Positions 51,662 to 61,993 are shown, counted from the first letter of the stretch. The stretch is 64,000 nt of DNA from Bathynomus jamesi (GCA_023014485.1 JAJOZX010000090.1:391001-455000), one strand, 5' to 3'. Notes: generated by a model not told the origin, from the sequence alone. A program made the numbers and translations.

Positions 51662-51985
51662 GTTAACTTCAGCCCTCTTGTGGCAGCTGAAGATATTAAG
51701 CATATGAAAAGGCATTTTTTACAAAACGAATTTTATCATTTAGAAATCTTAATCAAACAATTAGATAATTCTAAGATAAAATTTTATAATAGTTTGATGA
51801 ACCTAAAATAGAAGCATTTTTTTTCCTTTTTACCCAAAATTGTGTTAACTTTAGCCCCCTGGTGGCAGCTGAAAATATTAAACAAATGAACTCATATTTT
51901 GGCAGGTATATTTCCTCCACTAAATGCAATTTATAATCACTATTAGAACTTCATACTAGAAAAAAGTATTTTTCGCTCCACCCTA
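51662..51985. repeat. Right 324-bp terminal inverted repeat
   Basis: Inverted partner of 48488-48811, with the same paired CAGCTG...GTTAAC units in reverse order (about 51662-51695 and 51840-51875). The small number of differences suggests limited age. Confidence 0.85.
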
Positions 51986-53728
51986 ATATCATTTTCCTAT
52001 TTTTCCTTTTATTCTTATATATTTCAGTTTGTGAGGTATGATTCCATGGTCACATACATTTGTCGAATGCCTTGGCAAAATCTGTATAGATCACATCATA
52101 GTTTTTATTGTTTTTTATTGCATCATTGTTGTTATTGTGTTTCATAAGTGTGATAGGCATGATCTTCCTGACCGAAATTCCGGTTGGTGATCATTTATTT
52201 TTTCCCGAATCTCCAAGAGTCATAGTTTTTCTCTGACTATTCTTTAAAATATTTTGATAAGATGAGATGTCAGCAACACTGGCCTATAATTTTTAGCCTC
52301 AGTTCGATCTCCTTTATATATTGGAACTATGTTCGCTCTTTTCAGGATGCTCGGTATTTTTTCCGTATCTCGTGATTACCTCCATATCTAGTATAGTAGC
52401 TTAACTATTTCATTCTTGCAGTTTTTAATTACTGTAGCATTCCATTTGTCCGGGCCTGCTGCCGTGTGTGCGTGTGCTTTTAGTTTCCCTGTTGCTCGTG
52501 TGATATCACTGTTGTGACGTCAAAGTCCGTTATAATTTCCCCTTGTAATTATTCTTCAAAGAACGCATTTTTATCGCTTATTAGTTTATCAGATTTGGGA
52601 TACTGTAAGCTGATCATACTGAGCTCTTAATATTTCAGATACTTCTTTTAGATCAGCGGTTCTCAAACTTTGTCTTCTTCTGTACCCCTTGAATTCTTTC
52701 ACGAGATTTTCTGGATTTTCGAGAGAGATAGACGATTTTTACTTTCTTTACGACCGTGTGACTTGTGGCCGTTTGTTAATCGTATATAAAAATAAAAGGG
52801 TTATATTTTCAGATTCCCTCCATTCCCTAATATTCCCTCGCGTATCCCAGTTTGAGAACCACTGTTTTAGATCATCACTTGGTGCATTGTTTTCATTCTT
52901 CAGAGGTCAGGTAGGCGCAGCGTGATTTTTTCCTGCACAAAATTACAGAAGTACCGTATATACTGTATTTTGGATTAACCTTTATTACTTCTCTTGCGTC
53001 GTCTTCTTTCTCTGTATAGTTCTCAATTAGACCCTGTATGACACTGTATATTTGCCATTTATTATTTTTCTAATGTTGCCTTTGCAGGTTCTTAATTTTT
53101 CAATCACTCTCTTTATTTTTAACCTCTTTTTTTCTCTCTCAAACCTGTTTCTCTTTCTTCTTTGTTGTTTTTGGAGACATATTTTTCCACAATTTCTAGC
53201 GTCTTCTCTTCGCCTGTTGTTTTTATATTGGTTGTTATATCAATAATGTTGTGATTTCATATTATAGTTCGGGATATTTCTATGTTATCAATTAGGTTGC
53301 TGTTGTTTATGCATACCAAATCTAGGCAGTTGTAATTTTTTCTGTTTTTCTTGTGTTAACATAAATTCGTCGGTTTGAGCTAGCAGCAATTTTTCCTATT
53401 CCTGGTCTTCCCTTGTCTTGGTTTATACATATATTTCTTCCTACCCTTTTGTATTTCATAAATTAATTATCAATTAAAACCACTGCCAAAAATAAATAAT
53501 ATTGAGGATTGGGGAGTTTAGAGCTTTCCTCGGATTCCTCTGTAATGATATCTGAAAATTTTGTAGTTGAGGTGTACCATGCTTAATTTCTCAGCTTTCG
53601 CCGCTGCTATTTCAACGTAGTTGTTTGAAGTACTTACTGTCATTTCTGTTATATGTATTTTATGTGTTTAAATAGCATATCCTCCTTTTCGTCTTACTGT
53701 TCTGTCGGCTCTAATTATGTTATAACTA
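51986..53728 (-). pseudogene. LINE (CCCH family), RT and endonuclease remnants
   Basis: This continues the LINE cut by the long-TIR transposon. Minus-strand pieces include FAKAFDKCM at about 52055 (palm block), LKRANIVPIYKGDRTEAKNY followed by RPVLLTS at about 52330 (the RT fingers), and degraded endonuclease sequence up to the frame at 53729. Many stops occur. A small unrelated insertion with ends GATCAGCGGTTCTCAAAC and GTTTGAGAACCACTGTT lies at about 52651-52868 and is probably a hAT MITE. Confidence 0.68.
52655..52868. mobile_element. hAT-type MITE inside the LINE
   Basis: Ends CAGCGGTTCTCAAACTTTG and CCCAGTTTGAGAACCACTG form a hAT-like inverted repeat. The flanks TTTTAGAT (before) and TTTTAGAT (after) give a matching 8-bp TSD. 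The interior resembles the 'CAGNGGTTCTCAAAC' MITE class. It has no coding capacity. Confidence 0.85.
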
Positions 53729-54454
53729 TCAATCCGTATTTTTCTTTTGTCGATACAAAAACTGTCGGTTTTTACAGTTCGCCTCACAGTCCTTCAGGTG
53801 AGTTTCCATGAGGCATATAAACTCTGCTCTTGTTTCTTGCATGAGTCCTTTCAAGTATGTGACTTTGTCCAGGGAATGGTTTTGTTTTAGGCCCTGTATA
53901 TTAGCTAGGATAATTTTTACTTTCTCGTTTTCAACTTCTTTATGTAGTTCAGATTCGTTATCCGAAAGTGGTGCATGTTTCGTTGCCCTGTAATCCTCCG
54001 AGAACTTTCCCTTTTTCCATTTTCGATGCATGCTGTCCCAGTATCGCTTGCAATTTCTTTCTGCATTTATTCTGTACAGTTCTAGGATCACCGTAATTGT
54101 CGACTGTCTTTGTATTTGTTGAATGATACGTGTAAAATATTGGCTACCCTGTTTGCTGATGGTTGAGGCTGCTCCACTGTCATTTTTTAGGAGGGTGGTG
54201 GTAGCAGCAATTTTGCCCGTACTTGCCTCTCCCATTTCTTGCATAAGCTTTGCAGATACTAAGGTGATGTAACTTGCAGTTTTTCCAAATTTACAATTTC
54301 CATTTTTGTAATGAAAGTTGCCTGAAGTCGGATGAGCATAGATACATTGCCCGTTCCTGTATCTGCAATACCCTTTTGTATAATACTTGCATACGATATC
54401 CTCTACGTTTTTAGTGTTTATCGTCTTTTTGTCCTTTACAGTCCTTATCTTCAT
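53729..54454 (-). CDS. LINE ORF: CCCH zinc finger plus start of endonuclease
   Basis: A 241-codon minus-strand frame starts with MKIRTVKDKKTINTKNVED. Residues about 22-42 form a CCCH zinc finger: CKYYTKGYC, CRYRNGQCIYAH (C-x7-C-x6-C-x3-H). Residues about 130-170 are basic (NCKRYWDSMHRKWKKGKFSE). From about residue 178, VKIILANIQGLKQNHSLDKV and ETRAEFICLMETHLKD match the N-terminal blocks of an apurinic-like endonuclease, and the frame breaks soon after. The finger may take the RNA-binding role of LINE ORF1. Having it in the same frame as the endonuclease is unusual among LINEs I know. It is the 5' end of the LINE spanning 47640-54454. Confidence 0.72.
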   Translation of the reverse strand: MKIRTVKDKKTINTKNVEDIVCKYYTKGYCRYRNGQCIYAHPTSGNFHYKNGNCKFGKTASYITLVSAKLMQEMGEASTGKIAATTTLLKNDSGAASTISKQGSQYFTRIIQQIQRQSTITVILELYRINAERNCKRYWDSMHRKWKKGKFSEDYRATKHAPLSDNESELHKEVENEKVKIILANIQGLKQNHSLDKVTYLKGLMQETRAEFICLMETHLKDCEANCKNRQFLYRQKKNTD

Positions 54455-54679
54455 TAGGTGATTTCACCGCACTACACTTTGTATTTGTTTCTTTTATTTC
54501 TTCTACAATCATCTTTTTATGTCATCTTTACTTTTATTTCTCTCATCATTCTGAACATCTTTATCTTACATTCTTCTTTCTATATCGCATTCGTATTTTC
54601 CACTATATTAAATACCGCGAACGGGTTTGCATTCCCTGTACACGAGTTGCAGAGAAATTTGGTGCCGTAATCTGTTTCG

Positions 54680-55122
54680 CGTTCGACACGAGAGATACTG
54701 TATTTTCCCGTCGTCCCAATTCATACAGTTAAAGTCATGTATTTTTTAACAAAATCACACCTGATCGCTCATTTATAGTCATTGTTAAGTTACATGCATT
54801 GCAAATATGGTGGGAATATGGATCCATGACCATGTTATCTATTACCATAATCGTTTAGTACAAAGATAAAACTTCTTTACTTTTCGTTTGAATGAGAGTC
54901 AATCACGTGAGTTTGTTTTACGACCATTTTCCTATCTTGTTCCTAACTTTTCTCAGATGATTATCGTATTTCGGTAGTGTGATATTCTGTGCAAACTATA
55001 TTGCATTTACACTCAATAAATTTGACTTAACTTATAATATTCACGGATTCACTAATAATTTGTTATACACTCTCGGATGTAGCTAGAATGAATATCCAAA
55101 ATGCTATTTTCTATATTAATAC

Positions 55123-55157
<35 letters not shown>

Positions 55158-55593
55158 GAGAGAGAGAGAAACAAAACATCCATTCCCGACGAAGCATAAA
55201 CAAACTACATTTGATCGAACAGTTTGGTTTCACCTTTTTTTTTGGTAGGCAAACCCATTAAAAATTCCATAAGAAATTACGATACTCGAAATTGAAGTTG
55301 AAAATTTTCTTTTTCCATTTTATGCTCATCAAATGTACCATAAATTCTTTATGTTCTTTAAAATTGTCCATAAATTTTTGTTTACCTTTTATTGATATTG
55401 GACCAACGAGCGTATTGTACTTTTCCTAATGCGAAACCATATCAAGTAAAGAAAAATTTACGTGTGGAAAGGTAAAAAAAGAAAAAAGAAAAAATTTGTT
55501 CGTCAAAATGACATTTATTTTTCTTTTTAAATTTTCACCAGTTATTTATTTTTATATTTATTTATTTATTTATTTGTATTTCTTTATTGGTAA
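54680..55593. other. No recognisable gene; (GA)n at 55126-55171
   Basis: AT-rich sequence with a GA microsatellite of about 45 bp and a (TTTA)n stretch near 55555-55575. No coding family recognised. Confidence 0.5.
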
Positions 55594-55601
55594 AAAATAA
55601 A

Positions 55602-55804
55602 GGTTCACCTGAAGATCAGGGCCCCCAGCCTCAATTACCAAATGATATCTACGTTAAAACTAACGAAAATATTACGACTTACCCTAACCAATCGTCAAGG
55701 GCGTATAGTTGACCTAACCGGGCATTCAATTTAATTTATTATTATATTTGGTACTGTAAAGCAAAAACCAAAAATACATGGGGGCCCTGATCTTCAGATG
55801 ATCC
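55602..55804. mobile_element. MITE, TIR GGATCACCTGAAGATCAGG (copy 3)
   Basis: A 203-bp element of the same length as copy 1, in the opposite internal orientation. Ends are GGTTCACCTGAAGATCAGG and CCTGATCTTCAGATGATCC, with a perfect 8-bp TSD AAAATAAA (55594-55601 and 55805-55812). The interior has ACGAAAATATTACGACTTA and CCTAACCAATCGTCAAGGG. Confidence 0.9.
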
Positions 55805-56025
55805 AAAATAAATATTAAATTATTAAAATTATTACAATATTACAATAATTTTTAACGGAACATAATTGTTTATTTTTTTCCTGTTTAATTTAGCTCTTAA
55901 ACTTTAGGCTTTACTGGGCTCTCATTAATTATAAGATAAAAAGCATTTCGTATATAGGTAGCCATGATTATGTAATACATAAATATGATTAATTTATCCA
56001 TCAGTCTATCTTCCCATCTCTCTTC

Positions 56026-56035
56026 TTCTCTTTCT

Positions 56036-56104
<69 letters not shown>
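56026..56104. repeat. (CT)n(CA)n microsatellite
   Basis: About 20 bp of CT then about 55 bp of CA repeats. Confidence 0.95.
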
Positions 56105-56108
<4 letters not shown>

Positions 56109-56269
56109 GAGTGCGCATCTCCGCCCGAGCGAGGTACCGACTTTTTTAAATTCTTGTATCTAAAAACTAATTAACCAAACCAAGAAGGGCGTGATAAATG
56201 TTTGGGACGCATTTGAGGGCTCGAAAGTTGTTTTCTGTTAAGTCATGAAATAGTGTGGTATTCGTTAAT

Positions 56270-56330
56270 GTAGTCTAACCTAACCTAACTAAACTTCAAC
56301 TAACATAATCTAACGTAACGTAACTTAATT
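56270..56330. repeat. Degenerate CCTAA/CTAA-like repeats
   Basis: CTAACCTAACCTAACTAAAC, then variants such as TCTAACGTAACGTAACTTAA. This may be a decayed TTAGG-type interstitial telomeric block. Confidence 0.45.
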
Positions 56331-56569
56331 AGGACCAGCATTTAATTTTTTCGGACAATGAAAAGGTTCCTACATTTTTAATATCATTTTGATAATCTTT
56401 CGAGATAACAAAAATGTTACTTCACAAAAAAATTACTTCACTACATTTGTGAACTATCGCACACGCTACCTCACTTGTGCTTAGTTCCCTACACACACAC
56501 ATATATATATGTATGTGTGGTATATATATATATATATATATATATAGTCAAAGACGCTTATAAGAATCA

Positions 56570-57440
56570 AGTTCGGGATTGTCGGAATAATTCTTATACC
56601 TGGATGAATCCCATGATATTACTAAATTAGAAAATAGTGTGGTTAATCAGGAGGGCGTAAGAACCCTTCAAAATGATCTTGGTTGGTTGGGCGAATGTTC
56701 TGCTATTTGGCAGATGTTATTCAACTTCCACAAATGTAAGGTAATGCACATTGGTTAAAAAAAACCAAAGACCGACTACTCTCTCATTGGACGAATTTGA
56801 CTGAGACCGATCTAGAGAATGACTTAGGAGTTTATATCAGTAATGATTTCAAACCGTCAAAGCAGTATGCAGAAGTTGAAAAGAGGCACTTAAAAATCCT
56901 AAGTTATATTAAAAGACAGTTCCAATTTAGAAACAAAGAGATTGTAATGTCTCTTTACAATTCACTAGTTAGACCTCAACTCGAATATTGTGTACGGCTT
57001 TGGTTTCCGTCCCTTAGGAAGGATATAGAAAGATCGGAAAGGGTAAAATCAAGGGCCACAAATATGAAAATAAAAACCCACTCTAATAGACAGAGTTTAT
57101 TTCCACGACAGTTTCGACGCCCACTGGCATCCTCCTCGGGTGTTTCTGTATCCACCCGAGGAGGATGCCAGGGCGTCGAAACTGTCGTGGAAATAAAACT
57201 CTGTCTATTAGAGTGGGTTTTTATTTTCATATTTTGACCTTCACGTAGAAAAAAGTGAAGTTTTTTGCATTTACAAGGGCCACAAAAATGATCATTTTAA
57301 AGATTTCAAAACTACCAACGCAGATTAGAGCGCTTAAATCTGTTCTCTTAGAGACCAGTTTCAAGATGCTCAGTAGAATAGACAGGATAGACTACAGAGA
57401 ATTATCCTCATTTAAAACCAATCCGACATTGTAATAGCTA
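56570..57440 (+). pseudogene. CR1-like LINE RT thumb and C-terminus, interrupted
   Basis: The plus strand encodes LQNDLGWLGECSAIWQMLFN, then FHKCKVMHIG and, after a stop, TETDLENDLGVYISNDFKPS, HLKILSYIKRQFQFRNKEIV and SLYNSLVRPQLEYCVRLWFP, then RKDIERSERVKSRAT. After the hairpin insertion (57062-57274) it resumes as RATKMIILKISKLPTQIRAL and LLETSFKMLSRIDRIDYREL. This is the end of RT plus the C-terminal region of CR1-type ORF2, 5'-truncated at a (TA)n tract. Confidence 0.82.
57062..57274. mobile_element. PLE-like hairpin: inverted dimer of a 3' end with hammerhead-like motif
   Basis: An almost perfect inverted repeat. The left arm begins TATGAAAATAAAAACCCACT and the right arm ends AGTGGGTTTTTATTTTCATA, with about 80 bp per arm. 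The central loop is near TGTTTCTGTATCC. The right arm contains GAGGAGGATGCC followed by GGCGTCGAAACTGTCGTGG, the same GGATG-stem-CGAAA arrangement as the PLE 3' ends. A short further hairpin (CTTCACGTAG...GTGAAG) follows. The insert is flanked by the 13-bp direct repeat CAAGGGCCACAAA (57049-57061 and 57275-57287), a TSD in the CR1 LINE. Confidence 0.75.
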
Positions 57441-57534
57441 ATCCCTCACATTCAACATTCAAATATAATTGATGAAACATTTTAATGTTTTCATGGTATT
57501 AAAATAATTTTTCCTCTCCACGGATCCATTAACC

Positions 57535-58624
57535 TTCAAGTTACTTTTTGTACCGCAAAATAAAGATTTACCAGCATCAACTGTTTGGTGTTTCTGTATA
57601 AAGAAGGAAAAACATTAAGGGAAATAGCTCGCATCACTCGATTTTCAAGGTGTGGTATCCGAAACATTATCAACAAGTACAGAGAAACACCTTCTCTAAT
57701 TGACAAACTGATGACTGGAAGACCCATAAAGCTGTCTAACAAGGATGGGCAATACTCGAAGATATTATCTTTAAGGAATAGAAAGAAGACAAGTGTTGAA
57801 TTACCAACAGAACTGGCAGGAGGCTCGTGTGTCGTTGTCCATCCATTAACAGCACGTAGGTCACTTTTGAACTCAGGACTTAAAGGACGTGTTGCAGTAA
57901 GAAAACCTCTATTAAGAAAATGGAACAAGGCTGAAAGGCTAAAATATGCATAAGAACACAGAAATTAGACTATGGAACAAGGCTGAAAGGCTAAAATATG
58001 CATAAGAACACAGAAATTAGACTATGGAACAAGGGTCAAAGGTGCTTTCGACGGACGAGTCAAAGTTTAAATTATTTGGATGTAATCGAAGAGAGTATGC
58101 GAAACGACGAAACCTATAAAGAACCTTGCTTGAAGCCAACAGTTAAGCATGGAGGAGATTCAGTTCAAGTTTAGGGTGCATCTCTTCAAGCGGTGTTTGA
58201 AAATTGCTGAAAATTGATGGTACATTGAAAGCTGCTAGGTACAAACATATTTTGATCTACCATTTGGAGCCACCACCATAGTTGTGCCAGGCTTATTGGT
58301 CCAAACTTTATCTGACAGCAAGATAGTGATCCAAAGGACACATCTGGAATAATTAAAACGTATTTGCGAGCGAAAGAGGAAGCTGCAATCTTTCAACGCA
58401 TGGTATGGTCTCCTCAAAGCCCAGATCTCACTATCATTGACGCTCTCCCTCCCTTTTTGGATAAAGAGAAAGTAAAATCGAATCCCAGCAAATTAGATAA
58501 TCTGAAGGTTTCGGAAAAAGCATGGAACACAATACCACAAGAGTTTATAACAAAATTATTTTACAGTGTCCCAAGAAGAATTTCAATGGTTTCAAAGTTA
58601 AAAGGTGGACATGCTCGCTATTAG
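57535..58624 (+). pseudogene. Tc1-like transposase pseudogene
   Basis: The first frame (about 57585-57953) reads YKEGKTLREIARITRFSRCG, then IRNIINKYRETPSLIDK and TGRPIKLSNKDGQYSKILSL, the two HTH motifs with the GRP(R/I) linker. It continues GLKGRVAVRKPLLRKWNKAE. A 52-bp tandem duplication (units at about 57915-57967 and 57968-58020) interrupts it. STDESKFKLFGCNRREYAKR carries the first catalytic Asp. The middle is full of stops. SKPRSHYH- and NPSKLDNLKVSEKAWNTIPQ, with LFYSVPRRISMVSKLKGGHA, is the Tc1 C-terminus. Flanking TIRs were not identified. Confidence 0.82.
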
Positions 58625-58730
58625 TTTATATCAAAGTATATTCTGTATAAATATGTCGTTTGAATTTTAATTTTCATTACATTAAAGGTGTAGGTGCATC
58701 ACTGAAAAATACAATGTCTTTTACGGAAGT

Positions 58731-58789
<59 letters not shown>
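58731..58789. repeat. (CA)n(TA)n microsatellite
   Basis: About 34 bp of CA followed by TA repeats, at the 3' end of a CR1-like LINE. Confidence 0.95.
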
Positions 58790-59540
58790 ATAATGTTATG
58801 ATGTTATAATGTTTCAGACCAACAAAGACCCTAGGATCCACTCATGGCTGGTATACCTAACTGTGTTCGTGTATTGTGTATGTCCTCCGTGGTGGCGGAG
58901 GGAACCTACAATTTTACGTGGGTTCCGAACCACAAGAACATAAGAAATTTATGTAAAAACTGCCGGTAAATTGGCAACGACCAATTTTTACGAAACTAAA
59001 TAATTATCAATTTAAAACTAATTAATTATCGATTTAAAATTAAAGATAGAATCTCTGATCCAGAGGATCAAGTCATAATAGACTACTATCCACAAATATG
59101 TTACACTCTATATCTATTTATAAAGGACATGCAAATATATCGGATCCAAAGAATCCAGTCAATTTCATTACGGTATCCATCAAGTCACGGTCCATATCGA
59201 TAGCGGACCAAGTCAAAATTTACAATCATATACATTACAATATATACACTTACGAGAAAAAGAGTAGGTGTGGCTGTAAAGACTGTACAGTAATGTAGAA
59301 ATGTGTGTGCACCCATTTTGGGTCTCCCATTTAAAGGTGTTTGTGGGGCAAGTGAAGATCATGAGTTTTTCAATACCTCACAGTACTATGGGGGGCACCG
59401 CTCGGCAGAGGAATCTCTTTAAATGGGGTGTGTAAGGACAGAGAGTATCCCCTAACCCAAGACGCTGCCTCCCTATATCCCACAACACTTGTGTTGAGCT
59501 GTGGGATCTCCCCAGAAAGCCTTAATTTTACTACCTTAAA

Positions 59541-60059
59541 CTATACCCTTTCTATATCAACATATGCGTCTAATCGATTTTTAAACATGTTTATAGACGT
59601 GCTACTAATTACTTCTACCGGCAAACTATTCCAGCTATTTACTATTCTATGCGTAAAAAAGTTTTTCGCAACTGCTGTCTCGAACCTTCTACTTGTCAAC
59701 TTACACCCGTTATTTCTAGTCCTATTATATTGAGATATTTCGAAAAAGCTATCTCTATCTACGTTATCGAACCCATTCATAATTTTGAAAACCTGGATTA
59801 GATCACCCCTTAACCTCCTGGTCTCGAGTGTTGTCAATTTTAACTCCTTAAGCCTATCCTCGTACGACTTTGACCTAAGCGACGGAATCATCTTAGTTGC
59901 TCGTCTTTGAACTCTTTCGATTTTGTCTATATCTTTGCGCATATACGGATTCCAAAATTGGACCGCGTACTCCAAATGGGGTCTAACTAATGATTTATAA
60001 AGTGGAACTATAATATCGCGCGATTTGTACTCAAAATTTTGAGCTATAAAACCTAACAC
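59541..60059 (-). pseudogene. CR1-like ORF2 C-terminal domain
   Basis: A frame of 172 codons: GFIAQNFEYKSRDIIVPLYK, SLVRPHLEYAVQFWNPYMRK, DIDKIERVQRRATKMIPSLR, SKSYEDRLKELKLTTLETRR and GDLIQVFKIMNGFDNVDRDS, ending VVAKNFFTHRIVNSWNSLPV-like and MFKNRLDAYVDIERV. This is the conserved end of CR1-type ORF2. It is joined to the RT by a degraded connector at 60060-60370. Copy 1 at 32996-33433 differs by only a few residues. Confidence 0.87.
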
Positions 60060-60369
60060 TTTGTTCGCCTTATTGACCGCTGCTGTACTTTGTTTCGCTA
60101 CTTTTAAATCACCAGTGACTATAACTCCTAAATCTTTTTCCTGCTCTACGCTTGTTAAATCTTCATACTATACGCAAATTTACCGTTACGCGAACCTATA
60201 TGCAAAATTTTGCACTTATCAACGTTAAATCTCATTTGCCATGTGACTGACCAATCAACGATTTTATTCAGATCTTCCTGAATTTTACCTCTATCTTCGT
60301 CATTAATCGCCCTACCACCCAGCTTCGTGTCATCCGCAAACTTTGAAACTGTACTGACTAGGCCGACAT

Positions 60370-60918
60370 CTAAATCGTTAATATACTGTATATAAGAAAA
60401 AGCAAGGGGCCCAATACAGAACCCTGAGGAACGCCACTCGCTACATTAGCCCAGCACGACTCCGCTCCATCAATGACCACCCTCTGTTTCCTGCCTCGCA
60501 ACCACTCTTCTAGCCAATTTATTACTACACCCCTGATTCCATGAGCCTTAGTTTTTTCAATGAGTCTTTTGTGCGGCACGGTGTCAAACGCTTTTTGAAA
60601 ATCTAAATACACTACATCAACCGCCCGATGTCTATCGTAATCGTCAACCACGCTTTGGAAAAATTCTAAAAGATTAGTTAAGCAAGATTTGTTTCGCCTA
60701 AATCCGTGCTGCGTATTTCTAACAAGTTTATGGTATTCTAAGTGTTCGACTATACGATCCCTAATTATTGATTCCAAAAGCTTACCTACAACAGACGTTA
60801 AACTGATTGGCCTATAATTTCCCGCCGCACCTTTATCGCCTTTCTTAAAGATAGGTGTTACGTTTGCTAACTTGAAATTATCTGGTACGCACCCCTCAGA
60901 AATAGACGCATTAAAAAT
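60370..60918 (-). pseudogene. CR1-like reverse transcriptase domain
   Basis: Minus-strand translation from about 60915 reads IFNASISEGCVPDNFKLANV, TPIFKKGDKGAAGNYRPISL, then TSVVGKLLESIIRDRIVEHL, VRNTQHGFRRNKSCLTNLLE, AVDVVYLDFQKAFDTVPHKR (palm Asp) and NVASGVPQGSVLGPLLFLIY. These are blocks 1-4 of CR1/L2-like RT, uninterrupted over about 180 codons. A shift just before the YADD block near 60370 ends the frame. The 5' end (endonuclease) is missing. Confidence 0.88.
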
Positions 60919-60969
60919 CTTTGTATATATATATACACAAACTCAGAATGGTCCCCTGAGAAATTTATA

Positions 60970-61371
60970 TGTTAAACACAGACCGTGCATGGAACAAGGA
61001 ACTCTTCTGGGAAAATTAAATCCACTATTGTCCGAATAAGTAATGGTAAATGACAAATACCATAGTTTTTCTTTTTCATGATGCTAGCCCGTCGTGGGCA
61101 ACGGGTCTCTCGCAAAGAGATCCCATAAATATAGCTTCCCTCACCAGCTATCTGCAAAGCAGACAGGATCCAGCTTTGGGACATGGACCTAGGGTTTAAA
61201 GCAAGCCTAGTCCCTACATTCAGAACCTCTATATAAGTAAAAGACTCGTTGCATTCACGTCGGATTGAATAAACACAGAAAAAGGGGTAACTATTGTATT
61301 TTTAGCCAAAAAAAAAACAAAACTTAAACCTCAACCGGGACATTGAGCGTCCACTTTTCAAGCACGTAACA
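60970..61371 (+). repeat. LTR-like unit 1 (TGTTA...TAACA, 402 bp)
   Basis: It begins TGTTAAACACAGACCGTGCA and ends AAGCACGTAACA, giving the TG...CA inverted termini of an LTR. Internal features in this orientation are a TATA-like CTATATAAG (61229-61237), AATAAA (61268-61273), and two hairpins (GGTCTCTCGCAAAGAGATCC; CTATCTGCAAAGCAGACAG). It is preceded by a short unit-specific sequence (CACAAACTCAGAATGGTCCC), also found between the other units. Confidence 0.75.
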
Positions 61372-61496
61372 CGTCGGGCTAGCATCATGAAAAAGAAAAA
61401 CTATGGTATTTGTCATTTACCATTACTTATTCGGACTATAGTGGATTTAATTTTCCCAGAAGAGTTCCTTGTTCCATGCACGGTCTGTGTTTAACA
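61372..61496 (-). repeat. LTR-like unit 2, 3'-truncated fragment in inverse orientation
   Basis: This begins in the middle of the unit (GGGCTAGCATCATG) and ends at GTGTTTAACA. It is joined tail-to-tail to unit 1 at shared sequence ACGTC, which suggests a microhomology junction. Confidence 0.7.
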
Positions 61497-61545
61497 TATA
61501 AATTTCTCAGGGGACCATTCTGAGTTTGTGTATATTAAACGGACG

Positions 61546-61946
61546 TGTTACGTGCCTTGAAAAGTGGACGCTCAATGTCCCGGTTGAGGTTTAAGTTTTG
61601 TTTTTTTGGCTAAAAATACAATAGTTACCCCTTTTTCTGTGTTTATTCAATCCGACGTGAATGCAACGAGTCTTTTACTTATATAGAGGTTCTGAATGTA
61701 GGGACTAGGCTTGCTTTAAACCCTAGGTCCATGTCCCAAAGCTGGATCCTGTCTGCTTTGCAGATAGCTGGTGAGGGAAGCTATATTTATGGGATCTCTT
61801 TGCGAGAGACCCGTTGCCCACGTCGGGGCTAGCATCATGAAAAAGAAAAACTATGGTATTTGTCATTTACCATTACTTATTCGGACTATAGTGGATTTAA
61901 TTTTCCCAGAAGAGTTCCTTGTTCCATGCACGGTCTGTGTTTAACA
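61546..61946 (-). repeat. LTR-like unit 3 (401 bp)
   Basis: Plus-strand limits are TGTTACGTGCC and TTTAACA, which are TGTTA...TAACA when read on the minus strand. It is separated from units 2 and 4 by 47-49 bp spacers containing GGGACCATTCTGAGTTTGTG and TATATTAAACGGACG. All hairpins and the promoter-like boxes are conserved. Confidence 0.75.
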
Positions 61947-61993
61947 TAAGTTTCTCACGGGACCATTCTGAGTTTGTGTATATTAAACGGACG

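Larger units (their letters stand above)
48488..51985 (+). mobile_element. Long-TIR DNA transposon with near-intact transposase
   Basis: A 3.5-kb element with ends TAGGGTGGAGCGAAAAATAC and its complement. The inverted repeats extend about 324 bp (48488-48811 and 51662-51985). It splits a LINE. The flanks ATATCCAT (48480-48487) and ATATCAT (51986-51992) look like an 8-bp TSD with one base lost. One large frame (49228-51288) plus a short shifted tail encodes the transposase. It is related to the defective element at 34727-37294. The 8-bp TSD and the D/D/C-H/E motif pattern point to a hAT-like catalytic core, but I cannot place it in a named superfamily. Confidence 0.88.
58797..60918 (-). mobile_element. 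CR1-like LINE, 5'-truncated (copy 2)
   Basis: A minus-strand LINE with RT at the right (60918-60370), connector, C-terminal domain (60059-59541) and a 3' UTR to about 58797. It matches copy 1 (32237-33441) throughout the shared part. The 5' end is cut at a (TA)n tract next to the LTR array. Confidence 0.88.
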
